The translations under genes were made by a program, and so were the position numbers. Below, one piece after another: positions 52,230 through 63,266 of a DNA stretch of 64,000 bases (within the stretch, counting starts at the first letter, position 1; each line of letters starts with the position of its first letter). This DNA comes from Takakia lepidozioides (lineage: Eukaryota > Streptophyta > Takakiopsida > Takakiales > Takakiaceae). The notes under the pieces were generated by a model, which had not been told where the DNA came from, did not search any database, and was given only the letters and a program-made list of their open reading frames with translations. The stretch lies in the NCBI GenBank assembly GCA_030704615.1, contig CM060734.1:23374001-23438000 (forward strand), read 5' to 3'.

Positions 52230-52670
52230 TCATTGGGCAACAGTAAAGGTCGGTGCCGACTAAAAGTATATGAGATCGTGGAATGTGCGGTCTTCATCAA
52301 ATTATATGGAAATTGATATCTTTCGAAGGGCTAACAGTGAAGGTCGGTGCCGACTACATGTGCACATCCTCTCATTGAAACGTGGTAAATGGGCATATTG
52401 TAGGCAAATCCCACAGTTCTTAGCCCAAAGTCTTATACGCCCAACAGTAGAAGCTATATTCGAGAATAGCATAAGACCACCTTCCAACAGTGGGATTTGG
52501 CATATTATGGGCTCACTCCAATGGACCAACGGCATGATGTGGGTGGTGCGGTGCCGATTACAAGCATATGAGGTCAAGGAAACAACGGAATTGGTCATAC
52601 AATAGGCAAATTGAACTGATCGAGGGGTTTTCAATGGAGGTCGGTGCCGAGTAAAGGTAAATGGGTCCAT
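52230..52670. repeat. Palindrome array A (core GTCGGTGCCGAC)
   Basis: Degenerate units of roughly 100 bp each carry AGGTCGGTGCCGACT or a variant: about 52247, 52341, 52545 and 52637, with a decayed unit near 52445. Flanks repeat too (CAACAGTRAAGG before; ATATGAG after). Confidence 0.75.
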
Positions 52671-52820
52671 GGATACGACGACAATGATGGCATATTATAA
52701 GAAAATACGATTCCCCCGCAACGAGTACATCCCAATTATCCAATTGCTCTCATGATTGCACGGTAGAAAAGAATAGCGACAGCGCATTCTCATCAACTGG
52801 GACACCTTGGATAGGCAGGA

Positions 52821-53916
52821 ACGGAAATGCGGTGCCGCATTTTCCGTCCGGGCTCTTTCAATGGAATCCAGAGGACGGAAATGCGGTTCTGCATTTCCGT
52901 CCTGCTACGGCTGTTCTGCTACTTTCGATTGCTGTTGGACGAAAATGCGGCACCGAATTTCCGTCCGAGGTGCACCTTTGTATTTTCAAGAACCGGAATG
53001 CGGCTACTCATTTCCGTCCAACATGCAACGCCTGTAACAGTGCAACGGAAATGCGGCACCGCATTTCCGTCCAAGTCGTACCTTCCGACTTTCCAGAACG
53101 GAAATGCGGCGCCGCATTTCCGTTTTTCATCTCAGGCATGCAGCACGGCAGGCAATGCGGCATGGGGGCCGCGCATTTCCGTCCAGGTTAAAACCTTATA
53201 TCTCCAGAACGCGAAATGCGGTGCCGTATTTCCATTCTGATTGTAAATCATGAAACACTGCAACTAAAATGCGGCACCGCATTTCCGTCCGAGTCGTACC
53301 TTCCGGCTTTCCAGAACGGAAATGCGGCGCCGTATTTCCGTTTTGCATCTCAGGCATGCAGTAGTGCGACGAAAATGCGGCACCGCATTTCCGTCCGGGG
53401 AAAACCTTTATACTCTCCAGAACGGAAATGCAGTGCCGCATTTCCGTCCAACAAGTAAGGTATGTAATAGTGGGACGGAAATGCGGTGCCGCATTTCCGT
53501 TCTGATTGTAAATCAGCATGAAACACTGCACAACTTAATGCGGGGGCGCAGTTCATCCGAGTCGTACCAGGGGACTCTGACTTTCCAGAACGGAAAGCGG
53601 CGCCCGCATTTCCGTTTTGCATCTCAGCCATGCCGCAGTAAGACGGAAATGCGGCACCGCATTTCCGTCCAACAAATAAAGTATGTAACAGTGGAACGGA
53701 AATGCGGTGCCGCATTTCCGTTCTGATTGTAAATCATGAAACACTGCCACTGAAATGCGGCACCGCATTTCCATCTGAGTCGTACCTTCTGTTTTTCCAA
53801 AACGGAAATGCTGCGCCGCATTTCCGTTTCTTGTCAGGCAGCTTGAAACCGCATTTCCGTTCGGAGGATGCAACTCAAAGCTGCCTTAACGGAAATGCGG
53901 CACCGCGCATTTCCGT
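52821..53916. repeat. Palindrome array B (about 20 copies of a 26-bp near-palindrome)
   Basis: The unit is arm ACGGAAATGCGG, a two-base centre (CA, TG or CG), then arm CCGCATTTCCGT. Good copies start at 52821, 52875, 53045, 53098, 53316, 53422, 53475, 53643 and 53696, with degenerate ones between. Five different spacers of about 25-30 bp recur in fixed order, giving a higher-order period of about 215-265 bp (for example GAGTCGTACCTTCCG at 53074, 53291 and 53773). The repeated RKCGTAFPS-like peptides read in every frame are a by-product of the palindromes. Confidence 0.95.
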
Positions 53917-54201
53917 TTTCACTCTAACTCATGAGATGTTGGTGACGCAAATGCCATGATATGTGAACACGTGGTACGCACTGGAAATGTCCGGGCACCG
54001 CATTTTGATGTCTGCACTCAGCTCAGTCTGTGTGGTCAGGAGGCGCGGGGGGCGCCTGACCATTAATTAATGATTTTGTTTTTGCGGACGGCAGACTACT
54101 CTTGACGATTCAAATTTCGTAATGACGCATAGTCCACGAGGAGACACTTCCATCCCAGCCTTTCGAACCCAAGTGGTGCATCACCGCCGTTTCATCTTCT
54201 T

Positions 54202-55380
54202 TTGTCGTGTCTACTCAGTCATCCCTCTCGCCCTTTCCATCTGCACTCTTTTCTATGTCTGTGTTCCTCTTATGCTCTCAGCTTGAGAGGGAGGGAGTTC
54301 GTGCACCAGAAGAGACACATCGGCCGCATTAGCTCCGCAAGTTGTACTTCAGACGTAGCCAATGCCGAAGGGGAGGAAGCAGATGTGTTCTTCAGGAGGA
54401 GATGGTCATCTCGCAGCAGCAGGCAACGCAGTAACCAGCCCAGCCCGGCAGTAGAGCTCCGTGCTATCGGGATGCGCGCAGCTGATCGAGCACCCGAAAC
54501 CCTCCCTCATTTTCGTTGTGCAATTCTTAGACTATATGATAGGACACTTGAATGTAAGATGTTTTGCAATGCCTAACTCGAAGGTGGAGGTGGTGGAGGG
54601 ATCGCAGGAATCCGAAGAGAGCCGCAAGAAGATCCGTGGAGCTAGCTGGCAGCACGCACAACCCAGCCGATCCACGAGCACGGGGTCTTCCTGCCGGGCC
54701 TAGCCCTGTGCATTTTAAGGATGCGGCTTGGAAAGGCAAGTTTTTGCAGTTCAAAGCCCCAAAAAAAAACTCGCGGTTGAAGGTCATGGAGAATCGTCAG
54801 CAAGGTTTGGGCCCTTCTCCAGCAAAGACGAAGAAGAAGCAGCCTATCCTTGAACTGGTTTCTGAACCGTACCAGGCCGTTTCCCCCTCCCCCCAAGAGA
54901 ATGAAGCAGAAGGGTCATTGCAGATTCAAATGCAGCAGGACACCTTCACCTGCAAGAATCAAGAAGCAGAAGGCAATCAGGGGGAGGGGGCAGCAGTCTC
55001 CCGCAAAACCGATTCCACGACCTGAAGCCCAGTTCCTCCTGCTTGATTTCCAGGCATGTGATGTTGGGGGCGTCTCTGCTGCAGCGAAGGCAACGGGATC
55101 GACCGATTTCGTCGATCTGTCAGCGGAAGAGGGTGCTGCTGCTGCTGTGTGTCAGACAGCAAGAAGGAGCGTGGAGTTTACACATCAGGAGGGGGCGGGA
55201 AAAACTGCAATGCAAATTGTGTATAGGTGAAGCCCAGCTCCCGTTGTATGCAAAAGCTGGGTTATGAGGTTTGCCTGGGAATGCGGCACCGCATTCGCAC
55301 TTTATGTTTTCGGTTGCACTCTGCGAATACATTGGTCATAACTTGTGCTCACACATGCTGACTGTCTTGCAGGTATATGA
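54202..55380 (+). other. Unassigned region with Lys/Ser/Pro-rich frames upstream of the methyltransferase-like gene
   Basis: Several plus frames are open but unrecognised: 54564-55025 has KNSRLKVMENRQQGLGPSP and TKKKQPILELVSEPYQAVSP; 54850-55230 ends PEAQFLLLDFQACDVGGVSA, STDFVDLSAEEGAAAAVCQT and EGAGKTAMQIVYR. They may be a decayed 5' part or exons of the gene that follows. A single array-B-type palindrome (GAATGCGGCACCGCATTC) sits at 55279-55296. Confidence 0.35.
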
Positions 55381-55439
55381 ATAATGTGCTTCTTAAGACG
55401 GGGCCCTGGCTCAAGAGCCCCCGTTCTTCATGGCTTGGA

Positions 55440-56515
55440 CCGTGGCGGGCCCAGCTGTGTCTACACACCAGAGATGCAGAAACAATGGCATGCCGCGCAT
55501 CTCGTTGGATGCCCGTGGTACCTGGACATGTCCGGCGGACTTGTTGACAAATCAGAGAAAGATCTGCACATGAAAGCGGAGGAGAAGAGAAAGGAAAGAC
55601 GTGTCCCTGCTGGGCCTGAGTCAGCAAAGGACGTTGCGTCTCTGGAACAATCCAGAAAGGTCACTGAGATGCACAGAAGACGGTGGATGCAGCTGTGCAG
55701 GCTCAACAGAAGGGGTCGAAGAAGAGGACTCACCAGCAAGGAGCAGCAATTGTGAAACCCAAGAAGACGAAGAAGCAGAAACAGAAAGAGCAGGAAGAGG
55801 GTGACGAAGAGGACTCCGATGGAGACTTTGCAACCAGCCCACCCCCCGAAACGCAGCTGAAATCCCCTGTGCCCACCGAGGGACGAGAACAGGCTCAACA
55901 AAGAAGGCACTCTTCAACCCCCCGGGGGGGCACCCTTTTGAGCCGGTGGAAATGAAGAGGCCGAAACTGGAGCCAGAAACAGTAGTTCAGTGTGTTAATG
56001 AGAGTTTCTTGGCGGCTTTGGATGGACGGGCAGCGCAAGTTGGCATACATCAAACCATGGAGGGTCTGAAGGGCAGAGCACTGAAGAAGGTAGCTGCCAA
56101 AGAGCCTCCGACACCCCTGGGTTTCTGAAGATGGTCTCGTTCTTTGAGAAGGTGTGTGCAGGGAAGGATTGCAGGAGGGGCGGAAAAGCCACCGAGTGGT
56201 CTTGCGATATGATCATCTTGGATATTCCGGACGGAGAGCTTGTGGAACTAGGACTGCAAGCTTTGCCATCTTGGAACAGGTACTCCGAGGACTTTTGGAA
56301 GAAGGACATGTCGGGCTCGCCCGCATGGTGTTGGACGATAGAGGCTGTGTGGTTGTCCTGGCGAGTAGAGGCAAAAACACGGAGGCATGAATTGCGAAGT
56401 GGACCCGCAAGAGCGTCGTCCCAATTCTGAAGAAGAAGTGGATGTGCATCAACACATTGGGCCTTCGGTCGGAAGGGAAGAAGGGGGATTGAAAATGCAT
56501 GCGCGGTGAGCATGA
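55440..56515 (+). pseudogene. Unknown gene, copy 1, with methyltransferase-like motifs
   Basis: Frames in order: MQKQWHAAHLVGCPWYLDMS with a Lys/Glu-rich tail (55440-55755); VKPKKTKKQKQKEQEEGDEE and GDFATSPPPETQLKSP (55683-55880); PFEPVEMKRPKLEPETVVQC and NESFLAALDGRAAQ (to 56127); KATEWSCDMIILDIPDGELV and SRYSEDFW-like text (56131-56300); then GLARMVLDDRGCVVVLASRG (56290-56390). Comparison with copy 2 at 60750 shows at least three small frameshifts. The DxIIxD(I/P)P strand followed by a LDDRGCVVVLA strand resembles the DPPY and following strand of Rossmann-type DNA adenine/cytosine-N4 methyltransferases; this is inference. If so, the DPPY box is altered to DIPD. Confidence 0.55.
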
Positions 56516-56697
56516 GCGGAGTATTCCGAACCTTGCCCGAACCTACACCAAACCAGAATTATAGACCAAAAACACGCAGGTCCGACCTCGCCGAGCACAC
56601 TACTTCCCCATACCTAACAGGGACAATTTGGGATTTTGTAAAAGCGCAGGGAAATTGGGGTTTCAACGCTTATAGCCATGCCCCAAGTTTTGCCATT

Positions 56698-56985
56698 ATA
56701 GTCGGCACCGACTAAAACATAGCAGGCCAATATAGGGTAAAACGCCCCGTGCGAAGCTTGCGGGTGTTGTAATCGCCAACGACTACAGAAAGCATACGAA
56801 ATTAGGAGGGTAATCGTCGTTGAATTAATTCAAATACAATGTGGCAAATAAAACTTGGTTACTGTTATAGAAGGCACCGAGTAGGTGACACGCGTTGGTG
56901 AACGATTGAAGAAGCATATGAGGAACGTAGATGAGCGAAGGTACTGCGTTCCAAGCTCAAAGTATAGTTGGTGCCGACTTCATGC
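56698..56985. repeat. Palindrome array C (TAGTCGGCACCGACTA type)
   Basis: Units about 75-100 bp apart: ATAGTCGGCACCGACTA near 56698, a degenerate AATCGCCAACGACTACA near 56773, AGAAGGCACCGAGTAG near 56870, and TATAGTTGGTGCCGACTT near 56962. Confidence 0.7.
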
Positions 56986-57677
56986 ACTTAAGTTAAATGA
57001 GGGACAACCAACATGTAGCCCAGTGGTAATGGGCACATACCACGTTGGATGTGGTTGTTCAAACCACAGTCTGGTGTGTCATGAAGGTGTCCACCTTTCA
57101 GCTGGAAAGCAGTAGCCCTTGTGGTGAAGAGACACCATAAGTTACGTTCCATTCGGGAGGCGTCATAATGAATGAATGAATGATTAAATGAGGCAACTGA
57201 GTGGAGTCTCTGTTTAAAAGTTCATAGAGCGCATTGCCTACCCATGGCTGTTGGTTTTGGAGGAGATCAGAAAGCACTCAAAGAACGAGTTTGGGTTGCC
57301 TTGGCCATTGCACCATCATGTCAAGATCATGGAAGCTGTTGAAGCATCGTGGAAGAGAAATTGTAATCCGCAATATTGAAATCCGGGCACATCATTGGAT
57401 GATACCAAACAGTTTAGGTGGCATAGAAAAGCCTAGTGTCTACTCAGTGATAATTGGGGCCTCATTAAGTACTAGATGTGATGACACCATGGTCGGCCAC
57501 GATAGACAATCGTCACTATGGTAACCAAGGACAAGGGTCGTGAACTAACATTGTCTTCACCTCATTTATGGAGAGATTAGGGTGGTTGATGTCCTCCGAG
57601 TCTTCTCCCGCATTTTCAATCGGCGCAAAAAATATAGTATATATGCTTGCAGTGGGTATATGCGGATTTAGCCCTCT
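56986..57677. other. No confident gene
   Basis: A plus frame around 57227-57380 reads YPWLLVLEEIRKHSKNEFGL then PWPLHHHVKIMEAVEASWKR and stops; it looks like a coding fragment or exon but matches no family I know. The remainder is without motifs. Confidence 0.3.
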
Positions 57678-58067
57678 TCATTTTTCCAAAGTCAGGGCAG
57701 GTGCACTCCAGACTTCTAGAGATGCACACATTGTAGACCTCCCCTGCTTTGGCCATCCCGTGTGCAGAGTGTGTACACACGACCAATTCCAGGGCGGGAA
57801 CATCTTGAACGATTGTACAATTGCCTTCAAAGATTGTCCGAGCTCCATCTTTTTACGGGCTTGTGCACTCAATGGCTTTCGTCGATATATTTTATCCCAT
57901 CTCTTGGTTGCATATGTGTCCGGATCCAGGTGATTGGTATCCTCCCTCCTCCGCAACAGGTGTCCCCTCTCTCCTGGCAGCGCTTTAAATCGTCTGTAGA
58001 CAATCAAATCGCCAGCCACGGTTAAGGGTGCCACCTCCTCCTGATTTAAATTTGTCCCAACCATCAC
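57678..58067 (-). CDS. Hypothetical protein fragment (129 aa)
   Basis: Open minus frame with a basic stretch YATKRWDKIYRRKPLSAQAR and KKMELGQSLKAIVQSFKMF. No domain recognised. It follows the next frame at 58771 after 50 bases, so the two may be parts of one decayed or spliced gene lying between palindrome arrays C and D. Confidence 0.3.
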   Translation of the reverse strand: MMVGTNLNQEEVAPLTVAGDLIVYRRFKALPGERGHLLRRREDTNHLDPDTYATKRWDKIYRRKPLSAQARKKMELGQSLKAIVQSFKMFPPWNWSCVHTLHTGWPKQGRSTMCASLEVWSAPALTLEK

Positions 58068-58117
58068 AGGCCAAACGTCGGGACATCTAGTCTATTGGCA
58101 CGCATCGCCCTGCTTCA

Positions 58118-58771
58118 TCACCACCGACGGCAGTAACACGATTCAGTTGGAGGGGGCAGTGCCACATTTCCATCATCTTTGGTTTTACGCAAAGCCGGAG
58201 GATGTGGGCGACCACATATCTTGGGAGTGGGCAGGAACACCTCAAACTGTTGAGTTGCCGGATTCTTCTTTGGCCGGATTCTTCTTTGGAGAGACATCTG
58301 AACAGTAGTTGTGGGCACTCTTAGTCTTCCAGCACCTTCACGGCGCCTGGGTGTGGTGCGGAGGTTCATGTCAGGCCTCCATGAATGAAGGTGTTCCTCG
58401 TCTTCTAAGTTGCCTAAAACAATCTTCCGCTTCGTTGTCCGAGTGAGAAGGTCGCCCTCGAGCCCAGGATTTCTACCATAGAGAGGAGTTCCCTCCACAA
58501 AACTTCTTACCGCCTCTGCCATCTTCAGAGGATCAGAAGACCGCGCTGCCGCCCAATGTAATATTGTTGGCGGTCGGGACCAGAACCCTTTGCACCACCC
58601 TTTAGATAAATATGGAAGGCCGATGATTGCAAAATAGCCCTTGTCATGTGTCGTCTTTTGTTGGCTGTGTACAGGTCCACTTTTAAGACACCACTCCCGG
58701 CCTGCCAGCTCGCATTTGGCATTGCTGCGTCCTCTTCCAAATCCAATCCTTGCAGGTAAAATCTCCATCAT
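58118..58771 (-). CDS. Hypothetical protein (217 aa)
   Basis: Open for 217 codons from MEILPARIGFGRGRSNAKCE. It contains DKGYFAIIGLPYLSKGWCKG, LHSWRPDMNLRTTPRRREGA and an Arg/Lys/Pro-rich C-terminal half ending ESCYCRRW. No family recognised, no signal peptide or membrane segment. The composition is more gene-like than its surroundings, but I cannot exclude chance. It is flanked by arrays C and D. Confidence 0.35.
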   Translation of the reverse strand: MMEILPARIGFGRGRSNAKCELAGREWCLKSGPVHSQQKTTHDKGYFAIIGLPYLSKGWCKGFWSRPPTILHWAAARSSDPLKMAEAVRSFVEGTPLYGRNPGLEGDLLTRTTKRKIVLGNLEDEEHLHSWRPDMNLRTTPRRREGAGRLRVPTTTVQMSLQRRIRPKKNPATQQFEVFLPTPKICGRPHPPALRKTKDDGNVALPPPTESCYCRRW

Positions 58772-58899
58772 GAGAACTACATTTGCGTGGACAACGAAAA
58801 AGGCAAGGTCTTAAGGTGAGGTTCATCGAAACGATATCGAGCCTGAAGTTATCAGCACCGAATATAGCCATCGAATGCTTCATGACACAGAACCCAATC

Positions 58900-59325
58900 T
58901 TAAAGTCGGTGCAAACTATAAGCTACCCACAATAGTGCCATGTCTTACGCTATAGTCGGTGCTGACTATAGAGGGAATGTTCTACTGAAGTGAGCTGCAC
59001 AGATGGGACGCTATGTTATAGTCGGTGCAACTACTATATCCACAATAGTGGCATTCCAACCGAGGCCGGAGTTTGGAGGATAATTTGCTACATGTTATTT
59101 GCTACATGTTATGCTATGTAGACTATAAGCTGTGGACAATAGTGCCCTACGCTACGGTATCTTCGGTGCAAACTGTACAACGAGTGTTCTGCTGCTGTGA
59201 ACCTCATGTGATCAGAGAAAATGTATTCACATTAAGGATCAATGTTAAAAATCTAATGTCATAGTCGGTGCAAACTATAAGGTAAAACAGTGCCATTGCA
59301 ACGCTATAGTCGGTGCAGACTACAG
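58900..59325. repeat. Palindrome array D (CTATAGTCGG...CTGACTATAG type)
   Basis: At least six units: 58900 (AGTCGGTGCAAACTATA), 58950-58971 (CTATAGTCGGTGCTGACTATAG region), 59015, 59150, 59258 and 59300. Spacers alternate (CCACAATAGTGCCATG; GAGGGAATGTTCTACTG), so the true period is a two-palindrome dimer of roughly 110-150 bp. Confidence 0.85.
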
Positions 59326-60749
59326 TGGAATAAGGTCTCCTCATATGTGTTGTGCTTCATATCACCGAAGCGACTATGAAAGCAAGGTTTCGCTCATGTG
59401 AGCAGATCTACATCCGCTCATGGATTCTTTTTAAGGTAGAATAAACATAGTTCTCGATGGAACTGTAATAGTCAGACCTATGTAACAAGATTAAATGGGT
59501 TGTGGTTTGGTATGGATTATGTTTTTTAAGTTATGAGATTGCGGGTTCGATTACCAATCAATAGTCTTTTTTGTAAAATTGACGGGCCATCGCCATTTAC
59601 TACCCAAATGCGCAGGCGGACCATCTCCATCACATTGTCAAGCCCCCTAGCATTCCCTTAGCATTGCTCCATTCTGAACTTCAAACTAGACTCCCACCAT
59701 TGGAAGAGCCCGTACCTTCACCATTTGTATCTAACAAGGAGCCATGCCTCGTCACTTTTAATTTTTCGACCTTTTTCTCATGTTGGAAAGCCATAAAGCA
59801 ACATGTTCCTCTCCCATTCCTACACTCACCCATGTGGAATAATAATACAATAATATGGAATATTCTATATGGAATATTCTTATTCCATCCTTTGATATTT
59901 TGACTATGGACCCTAAGATTAGATGAATCACAATTTTATTTTATTTTTTTGGGTACCCTTATTTAAGTGTTGTGCATATAAAATTGTTCCTATGTGTATC
60001 TAAAATTTGTATGCACGCATACATTCCTCCATATGCATGCATTTGTGTGCGCATATAGTATAGGCTACCTCCAACTACATATATTTCCCCTATTCCAAGT
60101 CTAATAACCAAAAAAACAAATGGTTAGAAATTATGGACTTTGGAACGAGTCCATAAGGATTTGTTATAGTCCATATAAAAAGCCGTTATGGATTTTTTTT
60201 AGAGCATGATTAATAGAAAATTAAAAAAAGGACTTGACCAAATGTGCTTTGAGGGATAAAGAATCTAGAATGAAAACATCCACTCAAAAATATTGAGTAA
60301 TATAAACTTTATGTACTATTTTGAGCCTTCAAAATAACTATTTTTGTAAAGTCCTTTACATATAGAATTCTTTGAAATATCAACACTACCTCATTAAATA
60401 TATAGACCAAGGGTAAACCCCCGGGGTGGATCAAGGTCAAATTTGAAAAAAAAACTATCGTGCGGGTGGGGGTGATGCATCTGATTAGCCCCTTCCTCCA
60501 CCTCCAGATCTGTCACTGGAGGAATTCCAGAGTGCAGCGGATGCCATATTGGAGGAGACACACAGCAGCATTGGCAGAGTTCTGGGGAGCAGGGTCTTCG
60601 CTCGGACACTGCAAATTCCACTCTGTCACATGGTCTCCTTCCCCATCGTCAGGTAAGCTCTCCCAGGGAATGTGGATAAGCTGAAGTTTGCATTTCGAGA
60701 AGGGTCTCATCTAGGTTCTCCCGCCTTCTACATTTCCATTGAAGAATGA
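59326..60749. other. AT-rich stretch without a supported gene
   Basis: 59400-60440 is AT-rich with homopolymers and no ORF worth naming. 60440-60700 turns GC-richer and is probably the upstream part of gene copy 2. Confidence 0.5.
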
Positions 60750-61480
60750 GGAAGGTGAATCGCGTGGACCCACAGAAGGAGCAGGAAGAGGCTGAAGACT
60801 AGGGCGAAGATAGGGACTTTGTAACCAGCCCACCCCGCGAAACCCAGCAGAAATCCCCTACTGCCGCTGTTGTGGCGAAAGGCACGAGAACTGGCTCAGC
60901 AAATAAAGCACTCTTCAACCCCCCGGGGGGGCATCCGTTCGAGCCAGTGGAAATGAGGAGGCCAAAAATGTTGCCAGAAACAATAGTAAAGTGTGCCAAT
61001 GAGAGTTTTTTGGCGGCATTGGATGGCCGGGCCGCCAAGTTGGCACATATCAAGCAAATGGAGGGGCTGAAAGGCAAAGCTCTAAAGAAGGCGGCTGTAG
61101 AAGAGCCTAACAACACCCCAGGATTTGTAAAGATAGTGCAGTTCTTTGAGAGGACAAGTTCAGGGAAGAATTGCATGAGGGATGGAAAACAAACCGACTG
61201 GTCTTGTGATATGATCATCTTGGATATTCCGGATGGAGAGCCAGTGGAAGGATTGGATGTTGTGCCTTCTTGGAGCAGGTACTCCGAGGACTTTTGGTAA
61301 AAATGATGTGGGCTAGCCCGCATGGTATTGGATGATAGAGGGTGTATGGTCGTCCTTTGCAAAACTAGGACTAACCTCGGTAGTGGTGATCAGGGCTGAG
61401 ATATCAGTATTCATTCCCCAGCATAGGCAAAAACACAGAGGCATGAATTGCGAAGTGGACCCGCAAGAGTGCCGTCCCAA
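60750..61480 (+). pseudogene. Unknown gene, copy 2, with methyltransferase-like motifs
   Basis: This copy is cleaner than copy 1: one frame (60872-61300, 142 codons) runs TRTGSANKALFNPPGGHPFE, PVEMRRPKMLPETIVKCANE, SFLAALDGRAAKLAHIKQME, QTDWSCDMIILDIPDGEPVE and WSRYSEDFW, then stops at a TAA. After the stop another frame continues ARMVLDDRGCMVVL, and finally HELRSGPARVPSQYVPFHP. Same order as copy 1, so the two derive from one ancestor. The methyltransferase likeness (D-x-I-I-x-D-I-P-D then LDDRGCMVVL) is inference. Array-B-type palindromes follow at 61513 and 61592. Confidence 0.6.
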
Positions 61481-61591
61481 TACGTCCCATTTCATCCAAC
61501 CCACCCTGGATGGAAATTCGGCGCCGCAGGGGCCTCAGGTTGGGTGCCACCTGTGCTTCTCTCCCCCACACAAGGTTTCATCCAACTCCCA

Positions 61592-61627
61592 CCGGATGGA
61601 AATAGGGCGCACCGCATTTCCATCCGG
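61592..61627. repeat. Isolated array-B-type palindrome
   Basis: Arms CCGGATGGAAAT and ATTTCCATCCGG match exactly over 12 bases around a GC-rich 12-base centre containing GCACCGC. A weaker copy (GGAAATTCGGCGCCG) is at about 61512. Confidence 0.8.
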
Positions 61628-61718
61628 GGGGCTCGCAATTGGCTATCATCCTCCCCCCGGACAATATATAGTTCATCTGGAACCATGACCAAGAATTTAA
61701 ACTTTGGAGTTTCAATAT

Positions 61719-61757
61719 GGAATTTAAAAACATTGATGGAATTTAAAAACATTGAAT
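61719..61757 (+). repeat. Short tandem duplication (about 19 bp x 2)
   Basis: TGGAATTTAAAAACATTGA occurs twice in direct succession. Confidence 0.85.
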
Positions 61758-61959
61758 TTGGAGGTCCTTGTCCCCTATGACCGTGGATCCCTATACCCTA
61801 TTCCCGTGGACAATCATTTGTGAAAAAAAAATTCCCGTTCATGATTTTTTCGGCAATTACGAGTCTGCTCATGGCTCATGAAATAGCAGCCCCCGTTTGA
61901 CGAGTATTGTGCTAGGGGTGCAAGATTTGGCCATGTAATAAAATTCGCTGCACATTTAC

Positions 61960-63266
61960 GAGGGGTCAGATACGTTAGGGGGCAAATGAGGTAGTGACTG
62001 GTGGGATAATAGGCATTAGCATGCTTGGGGTGATGTCTAGGCGTTGCTGTATGGACTGGCGATAATGGATATTGATGAAGCAGGGAGCAGGCTGAAGGTG
62101 GTTTGTAGGAGTGTTAATAAACGCGGGTATAACTTGGTTGAAGGTAATCGGATGTGGAGTAATGCGATGGTTTACTATCAAGTGGGGGCGGTTATTGAGG
62201 TGAATATAGGGAGTGGTGATTAAGGTATAGGTGAGGTTTGCCTGCCGCCAGTCATGAATATTGTGTAATATTGGGGCTATATAGATTGAACAAGGGAATG
62301 GGGGGGGTAGTAAAGGTGTAGCAGGGGGGTGGCTAGTCTGTTGGTCAATTGGGCAGAGGGATATGTGGCATTTACGCAGTGTGTAGTGGTGGGGGGTGAG
62401 GGGTATCCAGTGTTAGATGGTATAGGGCTGCAGGTCTAAGTGTGAGGATCTTGGCATAGTGTAATTGTGCTTTGTGTATAATATGTGCTGCACAGAGTTT
62501 AATTGGGCAGTATTAAGCATGGTAGAGGCAGGGATTGGGAATCCCTGGTGTTTGGAGAAATAAAATCGATGGCATTTGATTGTATATGGAGGGGGGGGAG
62601 TTGGGGGTGTAAGTACTTTGTGAGTACTGAGAGATTGTGGTGGAGAGTGGTGGGGTATCTATTGGTATAATAGAAGTGTACAGGAGTTGGAAAGTATCCA
62701 TGGGAAAAATAGTATATCCCTTGATTTCGGAAGGGAATGGAATATGGAAGGGTGACACCGTGTGTATAACAATTACAAATTTGTACCAGATACAGCCCAT
62801 ATCAGGGGGTAATGAACAGACTGAGGGGAGAAGGTAGCTGGTAGTTTCTGAAACTGGGGGAATAACAGTAATTGCATCAAGAGTTAGCAGAGCCATGAAG
62901 CATAGCCTAGTGGGTGCAATTGATGTGCCAAGCATGAAGATTGGCCCTGAGTCTAAGCATCACATATGTCTGGGCACTTGTAAGCCAGTGGCAGTGAGTA
63001 TTGGTTGAGTAGCTAGGTGGGCTAATCCATGTAGTGGGCAAGACAGAATGGTATGTTGTTGTTGGGAACGATGGCAGGTAAGTGGGAGGCCAACACAGCT
63101 CCATACTGTTGTAATGGGATAAGATGTGCTCGGTTGTAACGAGTGTTGCAGAGAGTAGTTGGGGGAGGATGTTGTAAAGCCTTCGGGAAGCCAACGTGTG
63201 GATGGAACCTGCACATGGGGAGAGCACCTGGTGAGAATACTGTAGATGAGGGTTAAAGGGCTGCAG
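61960..63266 (-). pseudogene. C-rich retroelement-like debris
   Basis: Minus-strand frames are Pro/Ser/Thr/His-rich (for example NSMELCWPPTYLPSFPTTTY and SYSTNTHCHWLTSAQTYVML) with composition very like the RNase H LINE remnant at 15.9-18.6 kb. No catalytic motif is seen, so membership is inferred from composition only. Confidence 0.35.

Noticed and set aside
52821-53916. CRISPR-like array
   Set aside because: Regular repeats and spacers are present, but the spacers themselves recur in fixed order, the repeat is a full palindrome, and the setting is a plant nuclear genome with no cas genes.
52827-53959. Overlapping ORFs on both strands with repeated RKCGTAFPS-like peptides
   Set aside because: They arise because the palindrome reads open in all frames. 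There are no conserved ends, no single favoured frame, and both strands give the same peptides.
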